Below the pieces are notes generated by a model. That model was not told where the DNA came from and made no database searches. It saw only the letters and a program-made list of their open reading frames with translations. The translations under genes and the position numbers were made by a program. A DNA stretch of 45,189 nucleotides from an uncultured Flavobacteriaceae bacterium (lineage in GTDB: Bacteria; Bacteroidota; Bacteroidia; Flavobacteriales; Flavobacteriaceae), in assembly GCA_947498845.1 (NCBI GenBank), contig CANMLX010000035.1, positions 1 through 45,189 on the forward strand, in the 5' to 3' direction. Shown piece by piece: positions 1 through 8,972 of this stretch; within the stretch, counting starts at the first letter, position 1, and the number at the start of each line of letters is the position of its first letter.

Positions 1-77
1 GACTAATGACTAATGACTAATGACTAATGACTAATGACTAATGACTAATGACTAATGACTAATGACTAATGACTAAT
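1..77. repeat. Tandem heptamer array, 11 x GACTAAT
   Basis: Eleven perfect head-to-tail copies of GACTAAT run from the window edge, so the array may extend further left. It lies beyond the lpdA terminator, and read in the lpdA direction the unit is ATTAGTC. Related heptamer arrays with other units occur at 3815-3856 and 39010-39044. Perfect copies suggest recent slippage expansion. Confidence 0.97.
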
Positions 78-88
78 TTACAAACAAA

Positions 89-121
89 AAAATGCGACTC
101 AAATTATCGAGTCGCATTTTT
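89..121 (-). terminator. Rho-independent terminator of lpdA
   Basis: A perfect 12-bp stem pairs AAAATGCGACTC (89-100) with its complement (109-120) around an 8-nt loop. Read leftward it ends in a T-run. It starts 27 nt past the lpdA stop codon. An A-run on one side and a T-run on the other would allow it to work in both directions. Confidence 0.85.
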
Positions 122-147
122 TATATATTCATTTTTTATATAAAATC

Positions 148-1524
148 TTAAATATGTATACACTCATCATAAGCATCAGCAACTGCCTCCATAATAGCCT
201 CACTCATTGTTGGGTGTGGATGTACAGCTTTTAATACCTCATGTCCTGTAGTTTCAAGTTTTCTACCTAAAACAGCCTCAGCAATCATATCGGTCACTCC
301 TGCTCCTACCATGTGACACCCTAACCATTCACCATATTTAGCGTCAAAAATAACTTTAACAAAACCATCTTTGTTACCACCAGCACTAGCTTTACCAGAA
401 GCAGAGAACGGGAACTTCCCTACCTTAATATCAAAACCTTTTTCTTTAGCTTGCTTTTCGGTTAAACCTACGCTAGCGATTTCAGGGTAGCAATAGGTAC
501 ATCCTGGTATGTTACCATAATCAATAGCCTCTACATGTTGGTTTGCTATTTTCTCTACACAAAGTATCCCTTCGGCAGAAGCAACATGTGCTAAAGCCTG
601 CCCTGGTGTTACATCTCCTATAGCATAATATCCTGGGATATTAGTTTGATAAAAATCATTAACCAATATTTTATCTTTGTCTACAACAATACCAACATCT
701 TCTAAGCCAATATTTTCAATATTAGTTTTAATACCAACAGCACTTAAAATAATATCGGCCTCTAAAATTTCTTCTCCTTTTTTAGTTTTTACTGTAGCTT
801 TCACTCCAGTACCAGACGTATCTACACTGGTTACTTCGGCAGATGTTTTAATTTTAATGCCACTTTTCTTAAAAGAACGTTCTAATTGCTTAGATACATC
901 TTCATCTTCCACAGGAACAATATTTGGTAAATATTCTACAATGGTTACTTCTGTACCCATAGAATTATAAAAATACGCAAACTCAACACCTATCGCTCCA
1001 GAACCTACAACAATCATTTTTTTAGGTTGCTTAGGTAACGACATTGCTTCTCTATAGCCTATTACCTTTTTACCATCTTGAGGTAAACTTGGTAACTCAC
1101 GAGATCTAGCACCAGTAGCTATAATGATATTATCTGCACTATACTCCGTACCATCTACATCAACTTTTTTTCCTGGCTTAAGCTTACCATAACCTTCAAT
1201 AACATCTATTTTGTTCTTTTTCATTAAGAATTGAACACCTTTACTCATACCATCAGCTACACCACGGCTACGCTTAACAACAGCATCAAAATCATGAGAT
1301 GCATCATTAACTTTTAAACCGTAATCTTCGGCATGCTTTAAATATTCAAATACTTGAGCAGATTTTAAAAGGGCCTTCGTTGGAATACACCCCCAGTTTA
1401 AACATACACCACCAAGATTTTCTTTTTCAACAATAGCTGTTTTAAATCCTAATTGAGATGCTCTAATAGCTGTTACATAACCACCAGGACCACTCCCAAG
1501 AACTATAATATCGTATTTACTCAT
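148..1524 (-). CDS. lpdA: Dihydrolipoyl dehydrogenase (E3)
   Basis: This FAD flavoprotein reoxidises protein-bound dihydrolipoamide with NAD+. It is the E3 subunit of the pyruvate, 2-oxoglutarate or branched-chain 2-oxoacid dehydrogenase complexes and acts in the cytoplasm. The N-terminal FAD fold GSGPGG is at residues 10-15. The redox disulfide is in CLNWGCIPTK (C41, C46). A second Rossmann motif (VGSGAIGVEFA) marks the NAD domain. The C-terminal HPHPTMSE supplies the catalytic His437-Glu442 pair. At 458 aa it has the normal family length. No E1 or E2 gene is adjacent, so the parent complex cannot be assigned. A strong terminator follows. Confidence 0.96.
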   Translation of the reverse strand: MSKYDIIVLGSGPGGYVTAIRASQLGFKTAIVEKENLGGVCLNWGCIPTKALLKSAQVFEYLKHAEDYGLKVNDASHDFDAVVKRSRGVADGMSKGVQFLMKKNKIDVIEGYGKLKPGKKVDVDGTEYSADNIIIATGARSRELPSLPQDGKKVIGYREAMSLPKQPKKMIVVGSGAIGVEFAYFYNSMGTEVTIVEYLPNIVPVEDEDVSKQLERSFKKSGIKIKTSAEVTSVDTSGTGVKATVKTKKGEEILEADIILSAVGIKTNIENIGLEDVGIVVDKDKILVNDFYQTNIPGYYAIGDVTPGQALAHVASAEGILCVEKIANQHVEAIDYGNIPGCTYCYPEIASVGLTEKQAKEKGFDIKVGKFPFSASGKASAGGNKDGFVKVIFDAKYGEWLGCHMVGAGVTDMIAEAVLGRKLETTGHEVLKAVHPHPTMSEAIMEAVADAYDECIHI

Positions 1525-1604
1525 GTGTTATTTTTTAAGCCACGAATTTACAAAATCGAATTCGAATATTAAATTTTACAAAGCCTTAAATTTATATCTT
1601 TTAC

Positions 1605-1612
1605 TACCTTTG
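1605..1612 (+). promoter_or_regulatory. Putative promoter -7 element upstream of ndh
   Basis: TACCTTTG fits the Bacteroidota -7 consensus TAnnTTTG and is followed by C. It would give a leader of about 90 nt for the NADH dehydrogenase gene. No clear TTTG was found at the usual distance upstream, so support is partial. Confidence 0.4.
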
Positions 1613-1709
1613 CCACCATTTTAATCTTAATCTATTTAATGATTATATTCTTGTTTGTATCTTTAGTGATCGAACATAAATGATAACAAAAAAAGTACAG
1701 ATCTATTAA

Positions 1710-2993
1710 ATGAATATACCCAAAACAAGTTTTCCCAGAATTGTTATTATTGGAGGTGGTTTTGCAGGAATAGCATTAGCTAAAAAATTATCAAAGCAAG
1801 AGGTTCAAGTCGTTTTATTAGACAAAAACAATTACCATACGTTTCAACCTCTTATATATCAAGTCTCTACTGGAGGTTTAGAACCCGATTCTATTGCTTA
1901 TCCCATTAGAAAGATCTTAAAAGATTTTCCAAATTTTCATTTTAGATTGGCTAATGTAGAAGAAATTGATACCAAAAATAATAAGGTAACAACTAACATA
2001 GGTGAATTAAAGTTTGATTATCTCGTTGTAGCTTCTGGTTCAACCACCAATTTTTTTGGCAATTCTAAAATAGAAAAGCATAGTATGGCCATGAAAACCA
2101 TACCACAGTCCTTAAATTTAAGAAGTCTAATTCTTGAAAACTTTGAAGATGCCATATTAACGTCTGATTTAAACGAGCGTAAAGCGCTAATGAATTTTGT
2201 AATAGTTGGTGGTGGTCCAACAGGTGTTGAGTTAGCTGGTGCACTAGCCGAAATTAAAAAAGGAATCCTACCCAAAGATTATCCAGATTTAGATACACGT
2301 AGGGCACAAATAAACGTTATACAATCTGGGAATTGCTTATTAAAAGGTATGAGCCCTGAAGCGTCTCAAAAAGCTGAAGATTTTTTAGAAAAACTAGGCG
2401 TGCATATTTGGAAAAATGTTCGTGTTACAAATTACGATGGTAAAACTGTAACAACAAATACCGATTTAACCTTCGAAACCGCCACCGTAGTATGGGCAGC
2501 AGGTGTAAAAGGCGCTACCATTAAAGGTTTAGATGCAGAAGATTTCGTTACCAGAGGAAACAGATTAGCAGTCAATGAATTTAACCAAATAAAAGGGTTT
2601 AATCACATTTTTGCTATAGGAGATGTCGCTTGTATGACAACAGAAGAATGCCCACATGGCTTACCCATGATGGCGCAACCAGCCATACAACAAGGAGAGC
2701 AATTAGGAAACAATATTTTAAAGCTCATAGAAAAACAACCACTAAAACCTTTTGCTTATAAAGATAAAGGGACTATGGCGACTATTGGTAGAAATAAAGC
2801 TGTAGTAGATTTAAAACGTTACAAATTCCAAGGGGCTTTTGCCTGGTATGTTTGGATGTTTGTACACTTATTCTTTTTAATAGGTTTTAGAAACAGAATG
2901 GTTGTGTTTGTAAATTGGGTACATAATTACATTCGTTTCGATAGAGAAGCACGCTTAATTATTAGACCGTTCAAAAAAAACCATAAAGTTTAA
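1710..2993 (+). CDS. ndh: Type II NADH dehydrogenase (NDH-2)
   Basis: A single-subunit, non-proton-pumping NADH:quinone oxidoreductase that feeds electrons to menaquinone at the inner face of the cytoplasmic membrane. The FAD-binding motif GGGFAG is at residues 15-20, and the NADH-binding motif VGGGPTGVELAG is near residue 165. AIGDVA, the second flavin contact, appears in the C-terminal half. A hydrophobic stretch at about 378-400 (AWYVWMFVHLFFLIGF) followed by a basic tail is the membrane anchor seen in bacterial NDH-2. The length of 427 aa is normal. It is divergent from lpdA and has no obvious operon partner. Confidence 0.92.
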   Translation: MNIPKTSFPRIVIIGGGFAGIALAKKLSKQEVQVVLLDKNNYHTFQPLIYQVSTGGLEPDSIAYPIRKILKDFPNFHFRLANVEEIDTKNNKVTTNIGELKFDYLVVASGSTTNFFGNSKIEKHSMAMKTIPQSLNLRSLILENFEDAILTSDLNERKALMNFVIVGGGPTGVELAGALAEIKKGILPKDYPDLDTRRAQINVIQSGNCLLKGMSPEASQKAEDFLEKLGVHIWKNVRVTNYDGKTVTTNTDLTFETATVVWAAGVKGATIKGLDAEDFVTRGNRLAVNEFNQIKGFNHIFAIGDVACMTTEECPHGLPMMAQPAIQQGEQLGNNILKLIEKQPLKPFAYKDKGTMATIGRNKAVVDLKRYKFQGAFAWYVWMFVHLFFLIGFRNRMVVFVNWVHNYIRFDREARLIIRPFKKNHKV

Positions 2994-3079
2994 CCCGAAA
3001 AATTAATACTATTTCTATTCCAAAACCAATTTTGACTTTTCATAACAAAGAATTATGAATTTTCAGGGTTTATAATTTG

Positions 3080-3146
3080 GGCAAGTTGCCATAAAAATGG
3101 CAAACAGGCTTTCGGTAGTCGCTTCCCGTAAAAACGGGAGAGCTCC
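3080..3146. other. Intergenic run of short inverted repeats
   Basis: The gap between ndh and the convergent DinB-like gene contains three closely packed hairpins: GGCAA-g-TTGCC (3080-3090), GCCAT-aaaa-ATGGC (3088-3101) and TCCCG-taaaaa-CGGGA (3124-3139). The first two overlap and could be alternative folds. The stretch is less A+T-rich than its surroundings. It may be a fragment of a dispersed repeat, but no second copy lies in this window. Confidence 0.4.
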
Positions 3147-3227
3147 AACAATACCTCAATCCTTCTTGCGGGGCTTACTTGCTAATGTATGCAGTTGAGA
3201 CTAATACAATTTTTTATTAGCAAAGCA

Positions 3228-3779
3228 TTACACATCATCTGTAAAATGACGTTTCCCTTTCTCTTTACTAAACTTTTCTTTATTATAACTTTTAGAAGCA
3301 CCTTTAGCAATAGACAGTGATTGCCATGTTTCTTCTTTTAATAATTTCCCTAAGAACACGAGTTGCCCAATATGATATGCATAGTGTGCCAATTGCCTAT
3401 TAATGGCTTCTGTAACAGTATGCCCTTGATTTCTTATATAAATAATACGCTCTAAATCGGCGTTAGTTAAAGGTCTTATAGCCTCAAATAAACACGCCCA
3501 ACCTTTATTCCAATCTGCAATTATATGGGCTTTAGAATTATATGTATCTACAAATTCTAAATCGCGTTGCCGCCATTCTTTTTCGCCATCTTCAGTTAAA
3601 AAATTCGTCCACCTACTTAACATATTACCCGATAAATGCTTCACTATAATGGCTATAGAATTAGAGTCTTTAACAAACTCTTTTTTAAGCTCTTCTATAC
3701 TAAATAGATTAAGGGTTTTATCTCCTAAACTTTTGTAATATTCAAACTGCTTAATACTACTTACTAAATAACTTTCCAT
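3228..3779 (-). CDS. DinB-like DUF1572 family protein
   Basis: A 183-aa protein resembling the DUF1572 branch of the DinB/YfiT-like four-helix bundle superfamily. Members often bind a metal through histidines and are related to thiol-dependent S-transferases. Visible signatures are HLSGNMLSRW near residue 48 and HYAYHIGQLVFLGK near residue 132, which hold the likely metal-ligand histidines. The tail (SYNKEKFSKEKGKRHF) is basic. The reaction is unknown. It lies downstream of msrB on the same strand, with a heptamer array between them, so an operon is possible but not shown. Confidence 0.72.
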   Translation of the reverse strand: MESYLVSSIKQFEYYKSLGDKTLNLFSIEELKKEFVKDSNSIAIIVKHLSGNMLSRWTNFLTEDGEKEWRQRDLEFVDTYNSKAHIIADWNKGWACLFEAIRPLTNADLERIIYIRNQGHTVTEAINRQLAHYAYHIGQLVFLGKLLKEETWQSLSIAKGASKSYNKEKFSKEKGKRHFTDDV

Positions 3780-3804
3780 CCTTAAAAATAAGCCCCAATA
3801 TTAA

Positions 3805-3875
3805 AAATTCCAAATGCCTAATGCCTAATGCCTAATGCCTAATGCCTAATGCCTAAAATTAAGATTTTGGAATTT
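3805..3875. repeat. Tandem heptamer array, 6 x TGCCTAA, inside a 10-bp inverted repeat
   Basis: Six head-to-tail heptamers (unit GCCTAAT) occupy 3815-3856. They are flanked by AAATTCCAAA (3805-3814) and its exact complement TTTGGAATTT (3866-3875). The array lies between the msrB stop and the DUF1572 start. In the msrB direction the unit reads ATTAGGC, one base away from the ATTAGTC unit of the first array. Confidence 0.93.
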
Positions 3876-3906
3876 GGCACTTGTTATTTGAAAACTTTGC
3901 AAGGTT

Positions 3907-4383
3907 CTATTTCTTAGGAATAAACTTTAAAGAAACGCCGTTAATACAATGGCGCTTTCCTGTAGTATCCCTTGGTCCATCATTAAAAACATGACCTAAA
4001 TGCCCACCACAAGTCGCACAGTGTTCTTCGGTTCTGGCATAACCTAAATCATAATCGGTAGAAAAAGCAACATTACCTTTAATTTCTTTATCAAAACTAG
4101 GCCACCCAGTTCCAGAATTAAATTTATGTTCACTTTTAAACAAAGGCGTTTCACAAGCCTTACAAACATAAACACCATCTTTGTAATTTTTATTTAAAGC
4201 ACTTGAATGTGGACGTTCTGTACCTGCTTTTCTAAGGACATAATATTCCATATCGGTTAATTGCGCTTTCCATTCTTGATCTGTTTTTGTAACTTTAAAT
4301 ACTTTTTTTGTTTCCGCTTTTTGAGCAGAACTATTACAACTAAGTAAAAGCGACATTATAATTAAAAACATAAAGTTTTTCAT
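3907..4383 (-). CDS. msrB: Peptide-methionine (R)-S-oxide reductase, lipoprotein
   Basis: Reduces methionine-R-sulfoxide in proteins, repairing oxidative damage. Family motifs are clear: GTGWPSF, two zinc-binding CxxC pairs (CKAC and CATC), and the catalytic cysteine in RHCINGVSL near the C-terminus. A longer reading frame begins nine codons upstream at 4410, but the ATG at 4383 gives a proper lipoprotein signal (MKNFMFLIIMSLLLSC), so I use it. The mature protein is therefore probably lipid-anchored in the envelope and would repair periplasmic or surface proteins. Its reductant partner is not visible here. Confidence 0.92.
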   Translation of the reverse strand: MKNFMFLIIMSLLLSCNSSAQKAETKKVFKVTKTDQEWKAQLTDMEYYVLRKAGTERPHSSALNKNYKDGVYVCKACETPLFKSEHKFNSGTGWPSFDKEIKGNVAFSTDYDLGYARTEEHCATCGGHLGHVFNDGPRDTTGKRHCINGVSLKFIPKK

Positions 4384-4553
4384 GATGTATATAGTAATTA
4401 TTTGATACATATTTTGGTCGAAAGTAATGTAAAATCATAACAAGGTTAATCGCCTTTTTAGAGCTAAACTATCTAAATGTGACTAATAAAATAAAAAAGT
4501 GTCTCAGATATAGGTATTGATTTTGTATTTTTAACTCTAAAATAAACATAACC

Positions 4554-5369
4554 ATGAAATTAAAACATATAACACTAACCTTGGGATTAAGCTTGCTTTT
4601 AGTAGCATGTGCAACGAATCCTTTCACACACAAAAAGACACTCGCTCTAGTACCTAATTCTCAATTGTTTCCTACTGCATTTGCTCAATACAATCAATTT
4701 TTAAATCAGAATAAAGTTGTAAAAGGCACAAAAGATGCCCAAATGATTACAAGAGTAGGACAACGCATTGCTGTTGCAGCAGAACGTTATTTAAATGCCA
4801 ACAATAAGCAAGGCTACTTAAAAGATTATAAATGGGAATACCATTTAGTAGACGATAAAACTGTAAACGCTTGGTGTATGCCTGGAGGGAAAATTGTATT
4901 CTACACAGGTATTTTGCCAATAGCCCAAAGCGAGACTGGCGTTGCTGCAATTATGGGGCATGAAGTAGCACATGCATTAGCTAATCACGGACAACAACGT
5001 ATGAGTGCGGGAATGATTCAACAAATAGGAGCTGTAGCTGGAAATATTGCTATTAAAGATGCGCAAAAAAGAAACATGTTTAATCAAGCTTATGGTATAG
5101 GTTCTCAAGTTGGCGTAATGCTTCCTTTTAGTAGAAGTCACGAAACAGAAGCCGATAAAATAGGGCTACTTTTAATGGCTATTGCTGGTTATAATCCTGA
5201 TGAAGGTGCTCAATTATGGAAACGAATGAAAGCTAATAGTGGCGGTCAAGCACCACCAGAAATGTTAAGCACACACCCATCTAATGATACACGTATAGCT
5301 AACTTAACAAAGTGGGCACCAGAAATGAAGGCAGAAGCAAGAAAATACGGTGTGACGTCTTTTAAATAA
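4554..5369 (+). CDS. M48 family metalloprotease, lipoprotein
   Basis: A zinc metallopeptidase of the M48 (Ste24/HtpX/BepA/LoiP-like) group, probably anchored in the outer membrane or periplasm. It has a lipoprotein signal (LSLLLVAC), the zinc motif GHEVAHALANHG near residue 134, and the downstream third ligand in SHETEAD near residue 195. Its 271 aa are close to E. coli LoiP/YcaL and lack the C-terminal TPR region of BepA. The expected role is turnover or quality control of envelope proteins. It is divergent from msrB, which suits a shared envelope-stress theme, but that link is inference. Confidence 0.9.
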   Translation: MKLKHITLTLGLSLLLVACATNPFTHKKTLALVPNSQLFPTAFAQYNQFLNQNKVVKGTKDAQMITRVGQRIAVAAERYLNANNKQGYLKDYKWEYHLVDDKTVNAWCMPGGKIVFYTGILPIAQSETGVAAIMGHEVAHALANHGQQRMSAGMIQQIGAVAGNIAIKDAQKRNMFNQAYGIGSQVGVMLPFSRSHETEADKIGLLLMAIAGYNPDEGAQLWKRMKANSGGQAPPEMLSTHPSNDTRIANLTKWAPEMKAEARKYGVTSFK

Positions 5370-5413
5370 TGAAGTGATAATATACAAGACAAATATTTTA
5401 AGTATTTTAGGAG

Positions 5414-5438
5414 CTGCTCTTTTTAAGAGCAGTTTTTT
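5414..5438 (+). terminator. Rho-independent terminator after the M48 gene
   Basis: CTGCTCTT (5414-5421) pairs perfectly with AAGAGCAG (5425-5432) around a three-base loop and is followed by seven Ts. It separates the protease gene from the transporter gene downstream. Confidence 0.85.
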
Positions 5439-5458
5439 TATGCTTTAAAATAAAACCA

Positions 5459-6754
5459 ATGGGTCAACTTGAAAAAGGAAGTAAAAAATTATTAAATGCC
5501 TGGGCATTTTATGACTGGGCTAACTCGGTTTACACACTAACTATTGCTTCTTCTATATTTCCTATATTCTATTCGGCTTTATTTGATTCTAAAGATGAAT
5601 TAGTGCACGCATTTGGGTTTGACATGAAGCAAACCGTTTTAATTGAAATAGTTACCGCATTTACCTTCTTAGTGGTTGCCTTTTTATCGCCTATTTTATC
5701 TGGTGTTGCCGATTATGTAGGGAACAAGAAAAATTTCTTAAAGTTTTTTTGTTACTTAGGTAGTGTAGGATGCATCGGGTTGTATTTTTTTAGTATTGAC
5801 CATATCCATTTAAGCTTGCTCTTTTATTTTATGGGGCTTTTAGGCTATTGGGGGAGTTTGGTATTTTACAACTCCTATTTACCAGATATCGCACACCCCG
5901 AACAACAAGATGCCATTAGTGCCAAAGGGTTCTCCTGGGGCTATATTGGGAGTGTAATTTTATTAGTTCTCAACTTGATTATGGTAATGACACAAGATTC
6001 AGGGGAAGCTAAAATAAAAATGATGAAATACTCTTTCATAAGTGTAGGTATTTGGTGGGCTTTATTTAGCCAATATACCTTTTATTGGCTACCAAAAGGC
6101 GCCAAAACGGGGCAGAAAGTTACTAAGACTGTCCTTTTTAACGGTTTTAAAGAACTACGTCTTGTTTGGAACGATTTAGTGGGTAATTTAAGGCTAAAAC
6201 GCTACTTATACGCCTTTTTTGTATTTAGTATGGCTGTACAAACTATTATGCTAATAGCAGTTTATTTTGGAGAGAAAGAAATTGCCTGGGGTGGCGATAG
6301 TGAAAAAACTACAGGGTTAATCGTAAGTATTTTAGTGATACAATTAGTTGCAGTAGCGGGCGCGTATTTTACGTCTAAAGCTTCTGCTAAATATGGCAAT
6401 ATTAAAACATTAATTATTATAAACGCCATATGGATGGGCTTATGTATTTACGCTTATTTTATGAAAACACCCATACAATTTTATATTGGGGCCAGCGTTG
6501 TAGGTTTAGTTATGGGAGGTGTACAATCTCTAGCCCGTTCTACGTACTCTAAGTTTTTACCCGAAACCGAGGATACGACGTCATACTTTAGTTTTTATGA
6601 TGTAGCCGAAAAAATAGGGATTGTAATTGGTATGTTAATTTTTGCAACAGTAGATCATTTTATTAATATGAGATACGCTATTTTATTTCTAATAGTATTC
6701 TTTTTTGTTGGTATTTTACTGTTATTACGTGTCCCTAAACAATCTAAAGCTTAA
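5459..6754 (+). CDS. MFS transporter, UMF1 (Atg22-like) family
   Basis: A 431-aa polytopic membrane protein with about 11-12 hydrophobic segments. The N-terminal AWAFYDWANSVYTLTIASS is characteristic of the UMF1/Atg22 branch of the major facilitator superfamily, as is the GGVQSLARSTYSKFLPE loop late in the protein. Yeast Atg22 effluxes amino acids from the vacuole. Bacterial members are assumed to export small molecules, but the substrate is generally not known. It is followed at short distance by a lipoprotein gene on the same strand with no terminator between, so the two may be co-transcribed. Confidence 0.87.
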   Translation: MGQLEKGSKKLLNAWAFYDWANSVYTLTIASSIFPIFYSALFDSKDELVHAFGFDMKQTVLIEIVTAFTFLVVAFLSPILSGVADYVGNKKNFLKFFCYLGSVGCIGLYFFSIDHIHLSLLFYFMGLLGYWGSLVFYNSYLPDIAHPEQQDAISAKGFSWGYIGSVILLVLNLIMVMTQDSGEAKIKMMKYSFISVGIWWALFSQYTFYWLPKGAKTGQKVTKTVLFNGFKELRLVWNDLVGNLRLKRYLYAFFVFSMAVQTIMLIAVYFGEKEIAWGGDSEKTTGLIVSILVIQLVAVAGAYFTSKASAKYGNIKTLIIINAIWMGLCIYAYFMKTPIQFYIGASVVGLVMGGVQSLARSTYSKFLPETEDTTSYFSFYDVAEKIGIVIGMLIFATVDHFINMRYAILFLIVFFFVGILLLLRVPKQSKA

Positions 6755-6793
6755 TCAAAAAAGCTTATGTTTGCTATTAAAAATTTTATTAGA

Positions 6794-7918
6794 ATGAAAC
6801 TTATTAAACCTTTTTCTCTTTTTCTTACAGCTATACTAGCACTATATTCCTGTAATATAGAAGATTTTGACTCTGGTCTTGATGATGCCAATATAGCCCT
6901 TACCTGCCCAGAAGCTGCTGAAAACTTACAAAAGGCTAGTATCGATTTTGCTTCAGCTTCATCAGACGATGATAACTTTAGTGACGTGTGTAATGCCTAT
7001 AAAAAAGCACTAGAGAATCAAATAAGTGCTTGTGGTGATCCCGATGGTAGTTTTCAAACGCTCATTGATGGGCTAAGCTGTGGGAATGATACTCCAACAA
7101 CTCAAACAGGGGTTTTTAAAGTTGATTTTGATGGAAGTACTTACACTGCCGATAATATTGGAGCTACCATTTTAGATGATATCCTTAACATATCTGGTTT
7201 TAGAGGAAATGATGGAGAAGTTATCACCCTAACTGTATTTAATCCTTCCGTTGGAACATTTGATTTAGGTGTTACAAATGGTGCCTTAGAGTCTAATGCC
7301 GTAGCCTATAATAGTGAAGTAAACAGTAGTGGTTCTGGTACTTGGGTTACATTTTCCGACACAAATACACCTCAAGGTGAATTGGTAATAACTAAAATAG
7401 ATGAAATAAACAAAACGATATCTGGAACATTCTCATTTACAGGATCTAACCCTACATTATCACAAACAAAAGAATTTACAAATGGAAGTTTTACAGATGT
7501 TGTTTATAACAATAGCCTAAGCACTGGAAATCCCAGTGGCAATAACAGCTTTTTTGCTAAGGTCGATGGACAAGAGTTTGTTGAAGATTTAGTAACTGCT
7601 TCTAAAACCTCTACTACAGGAGAACCTATAATAATCATTTCCGCTACTAAAAATAATTTACAAACTATAAATATCAATATAGAAGGAGATGCAGCTCCTG
7701 GTGAATATACTTTTAGTAGATTTGGTGCTCCAAGTGCTGTATATAACAGATCTTTAACAGATATCAATACCGGAACAGGTAAAGTAATAATTACTTTACA
7801 TGATGTAGTCAATAAAAGAATAGTTGGTACATTTGAATTTAACGCTGGGCCTTTATTACAAGACCCAATTTATTCAATAACCGAAGGGAGTTTTGATCTA
7901 ACATATATGGAATTCTAA
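6794..7918 (+). CDS. Lipoprotein with two DUF6252-like repeats
   Basis: A surface or periplasmic lipoprotein of unknown function. The frame is open from an ATG at 6767, but the ATG at 6794 gives a better lipoprotein signal (MKLIKPFSLFLTAILALYSC). A short Cys-containing helical region comes first. Two homologous beta-rich modules of about 120 aa follow, each with a motif of the form GxxxITxxDxxNKxIxGTFxF and an EGSF/NGSF ending; they resemble DUF6252, common in flavobacterial lipoproteins. Repeated cysteines in the first 100 residues may form disulfides. It is co-directional with the UMF1 transporter gene and followed by a strong terminator. Confidence 0.75.
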   Translation: MKLIKPFSLFLTAILALYSCNIEDFDSGLDDANIALTCPEAAENLQKASIDFASASSDDDNFSDVCNAYKKALENQISACGDPDGSFQTLIDGLSCGNDTPTTQTGVFKVDFDGSTYTADNIGATILDDILNISGFRGNDGEVITLTVFNPSVGTFDLGVTNGALESNAVAYNSEVNSSGSGTWVTFSDTNTPQGELVITKIDEINKTISGTFSFTGSNPTLSQTKEFTNGSFTDVVYNNSLSTGNPSGNNSFFAKVDGQEFVEDLVTASKTSTTGEPIIIISATKNNLQTININIEGDAAPGEYTFSRFGAPSAVYNRSLTDINTGTGKVIITLHDVVNKRIVGTFEFNAGPLLQDPIYSITEGSFDLTYMEF

Positions 7919-7927
7919 ATAAAAAAG

Positions 7928-7958
7928 GCTGTCTTAAGACAATGAAGACAGCTCTTTT
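7928..7958. terminator. Bidirectional terminator between convergent genes
   Basis: GCTGTCTT (7928-7935) pairs with AAGACAGC (7945-7952). An A-run precedes the stem and a T-run follows it, so it can terminate both the rightward lipoprotein gene and the leftward PPK2 gene. Confidence 0.85.
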
Positions 7959-7967
7959 TTCTATTTA

Positions 7968-8846
7968 TTATTCATTTTCCAATTGTTCTTTATAAAGCGA
8001 TAAATTAGCCTTTGTTTTGGCATCTAATTCTGGCTCTTTTATATCGGTATATAATTTTAAACTGTCATATAAAATTTTAGCCACTATATATCTGGCTACA
8101 GGTTTACTATCTGCAGGAATAATAAACCATGGTGCATGAGGTTTAGATGTTCTATTTAAAGCATCTTCATAACATTCTTGATATTTATCCCAAAGTTTGC
8201 GTTCTTTTAAATCTCCAGCAGAGAATTTCCAGTTTTTTTCTTGTTTATTTAGGCGACGTAACAATCTGTTTTTTTGCTCTTCTTTAGACAAGTTTAAAAA
8301 GAATTTAAAGATCATTGTGCCATTATCTGCAATATGTTTTTCAAAATTATTAATCTCTTCGAAACGCTTATCCCAAAAAGCATCATTAACATCATTTACC
8401 GTGTTTACATTTGGAAGATTTTCTCCTAAAATATATTCTGGATGCACACGGGTAACCAACACATTTTCGTAATGTGTTCTATTAAAAACACCAAATTTTC
8501 CTCTTGAAGGAAGTGCTATATAATGCCGCCATAAATAATCATGTTTTAACTCTAATTCTGTCGGAACTTTAAAGCTATGTACCTCAACTCCTCTTACATT
8601 AAAATCTTTAAACACCTCTCTAATAAGGCTGTCCTTACCCGAAGTATCCATACCTTGTAGACAAATTAATGCAGCATATTTACCATGAGCGTACATGGTA
8701 TCTTGTAATTTACCTAATTTTTTTCTTACTTTCTTTAGTGCTTTCTCCACATCCTCCTCAGACTTATCTAAATTATAAGTTGAAGATGCTTTATTTAGCA
8801 ACAACGGCGCCGTTACTTTAAACTCGTTTTGATCTATATCCTTCAT
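7968..8846 (-). CDS. Polyphosphate kinase 2 family protein
   Basis: A PPK2-type phosphotransferase that uses polyphosphate to phosphorylate nucleotides (AMP, ADP, GDP or similar, depending on class). The Walker A loop GMDTSGKDS is at residues 65-73. The lid region with WRHYIALPSRGKFGVFNRTH and the DKRFEEINNFEKH segment fit the family. At 292 aa it has the size of single-domain PPK2 proteins. Substrate class cannot be settled by eye. No ppk1 or ppx gene is nearby. Confidence 0.9.
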   Translation of the reverse strand: MKDIDQNEFKVTAPLLLNKASSTYNLDKSEEDVEKALKKVRKKLGKLQDTMYAHGKYAALICLQGMDTSGKDSLIREVFKDFNVRGVEVHSFKVPTELELKHDYLWRHYIALPSRGKFGVFNRTHYENVLVTRVHPEYILGENLPNVNTVNDVNDAFWDKRFEEINNFEKHIADNGTMIFKFFLNLSKEEQKNRLLRRLNKQEKNWKFSAGDLKERKLWDKYQECYEDALNRTSKPHAPWFIIPADSKPVARYIVAKILYDSLKLYTDIKEPELDAKTKANLSLYKEQLENE

Positions 8847-8930
8847 TTAAAATAGTGTGTTAAAACGACTATAAATATACTTTAAATACATGTTTTTCTA
8901 TAAAAATTAAGATATTAATTAAGTTTTTAA

Positions 8931-8938
8931 TAAATTTG
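8931..8938 (+). promoter_or_regulatory. Putative promoter -7 element
   Basis: TAAATTTG matches the Bacteroidota -7 consensus TAnnTTTG, 34 nt before the start of the coiled-coil protein gene at 8973. The upstream -33 element is not clear. Confidence 0.45.
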
Positions 8939-8972
8939 CAATACCTATTTATGTATTAAACCCCAAAAAGCC

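Noticed and set aside
1..77. CRISPR array.
   Set aside because: Units are 7 bp, adjacent without spacers, and no cas genes are present.
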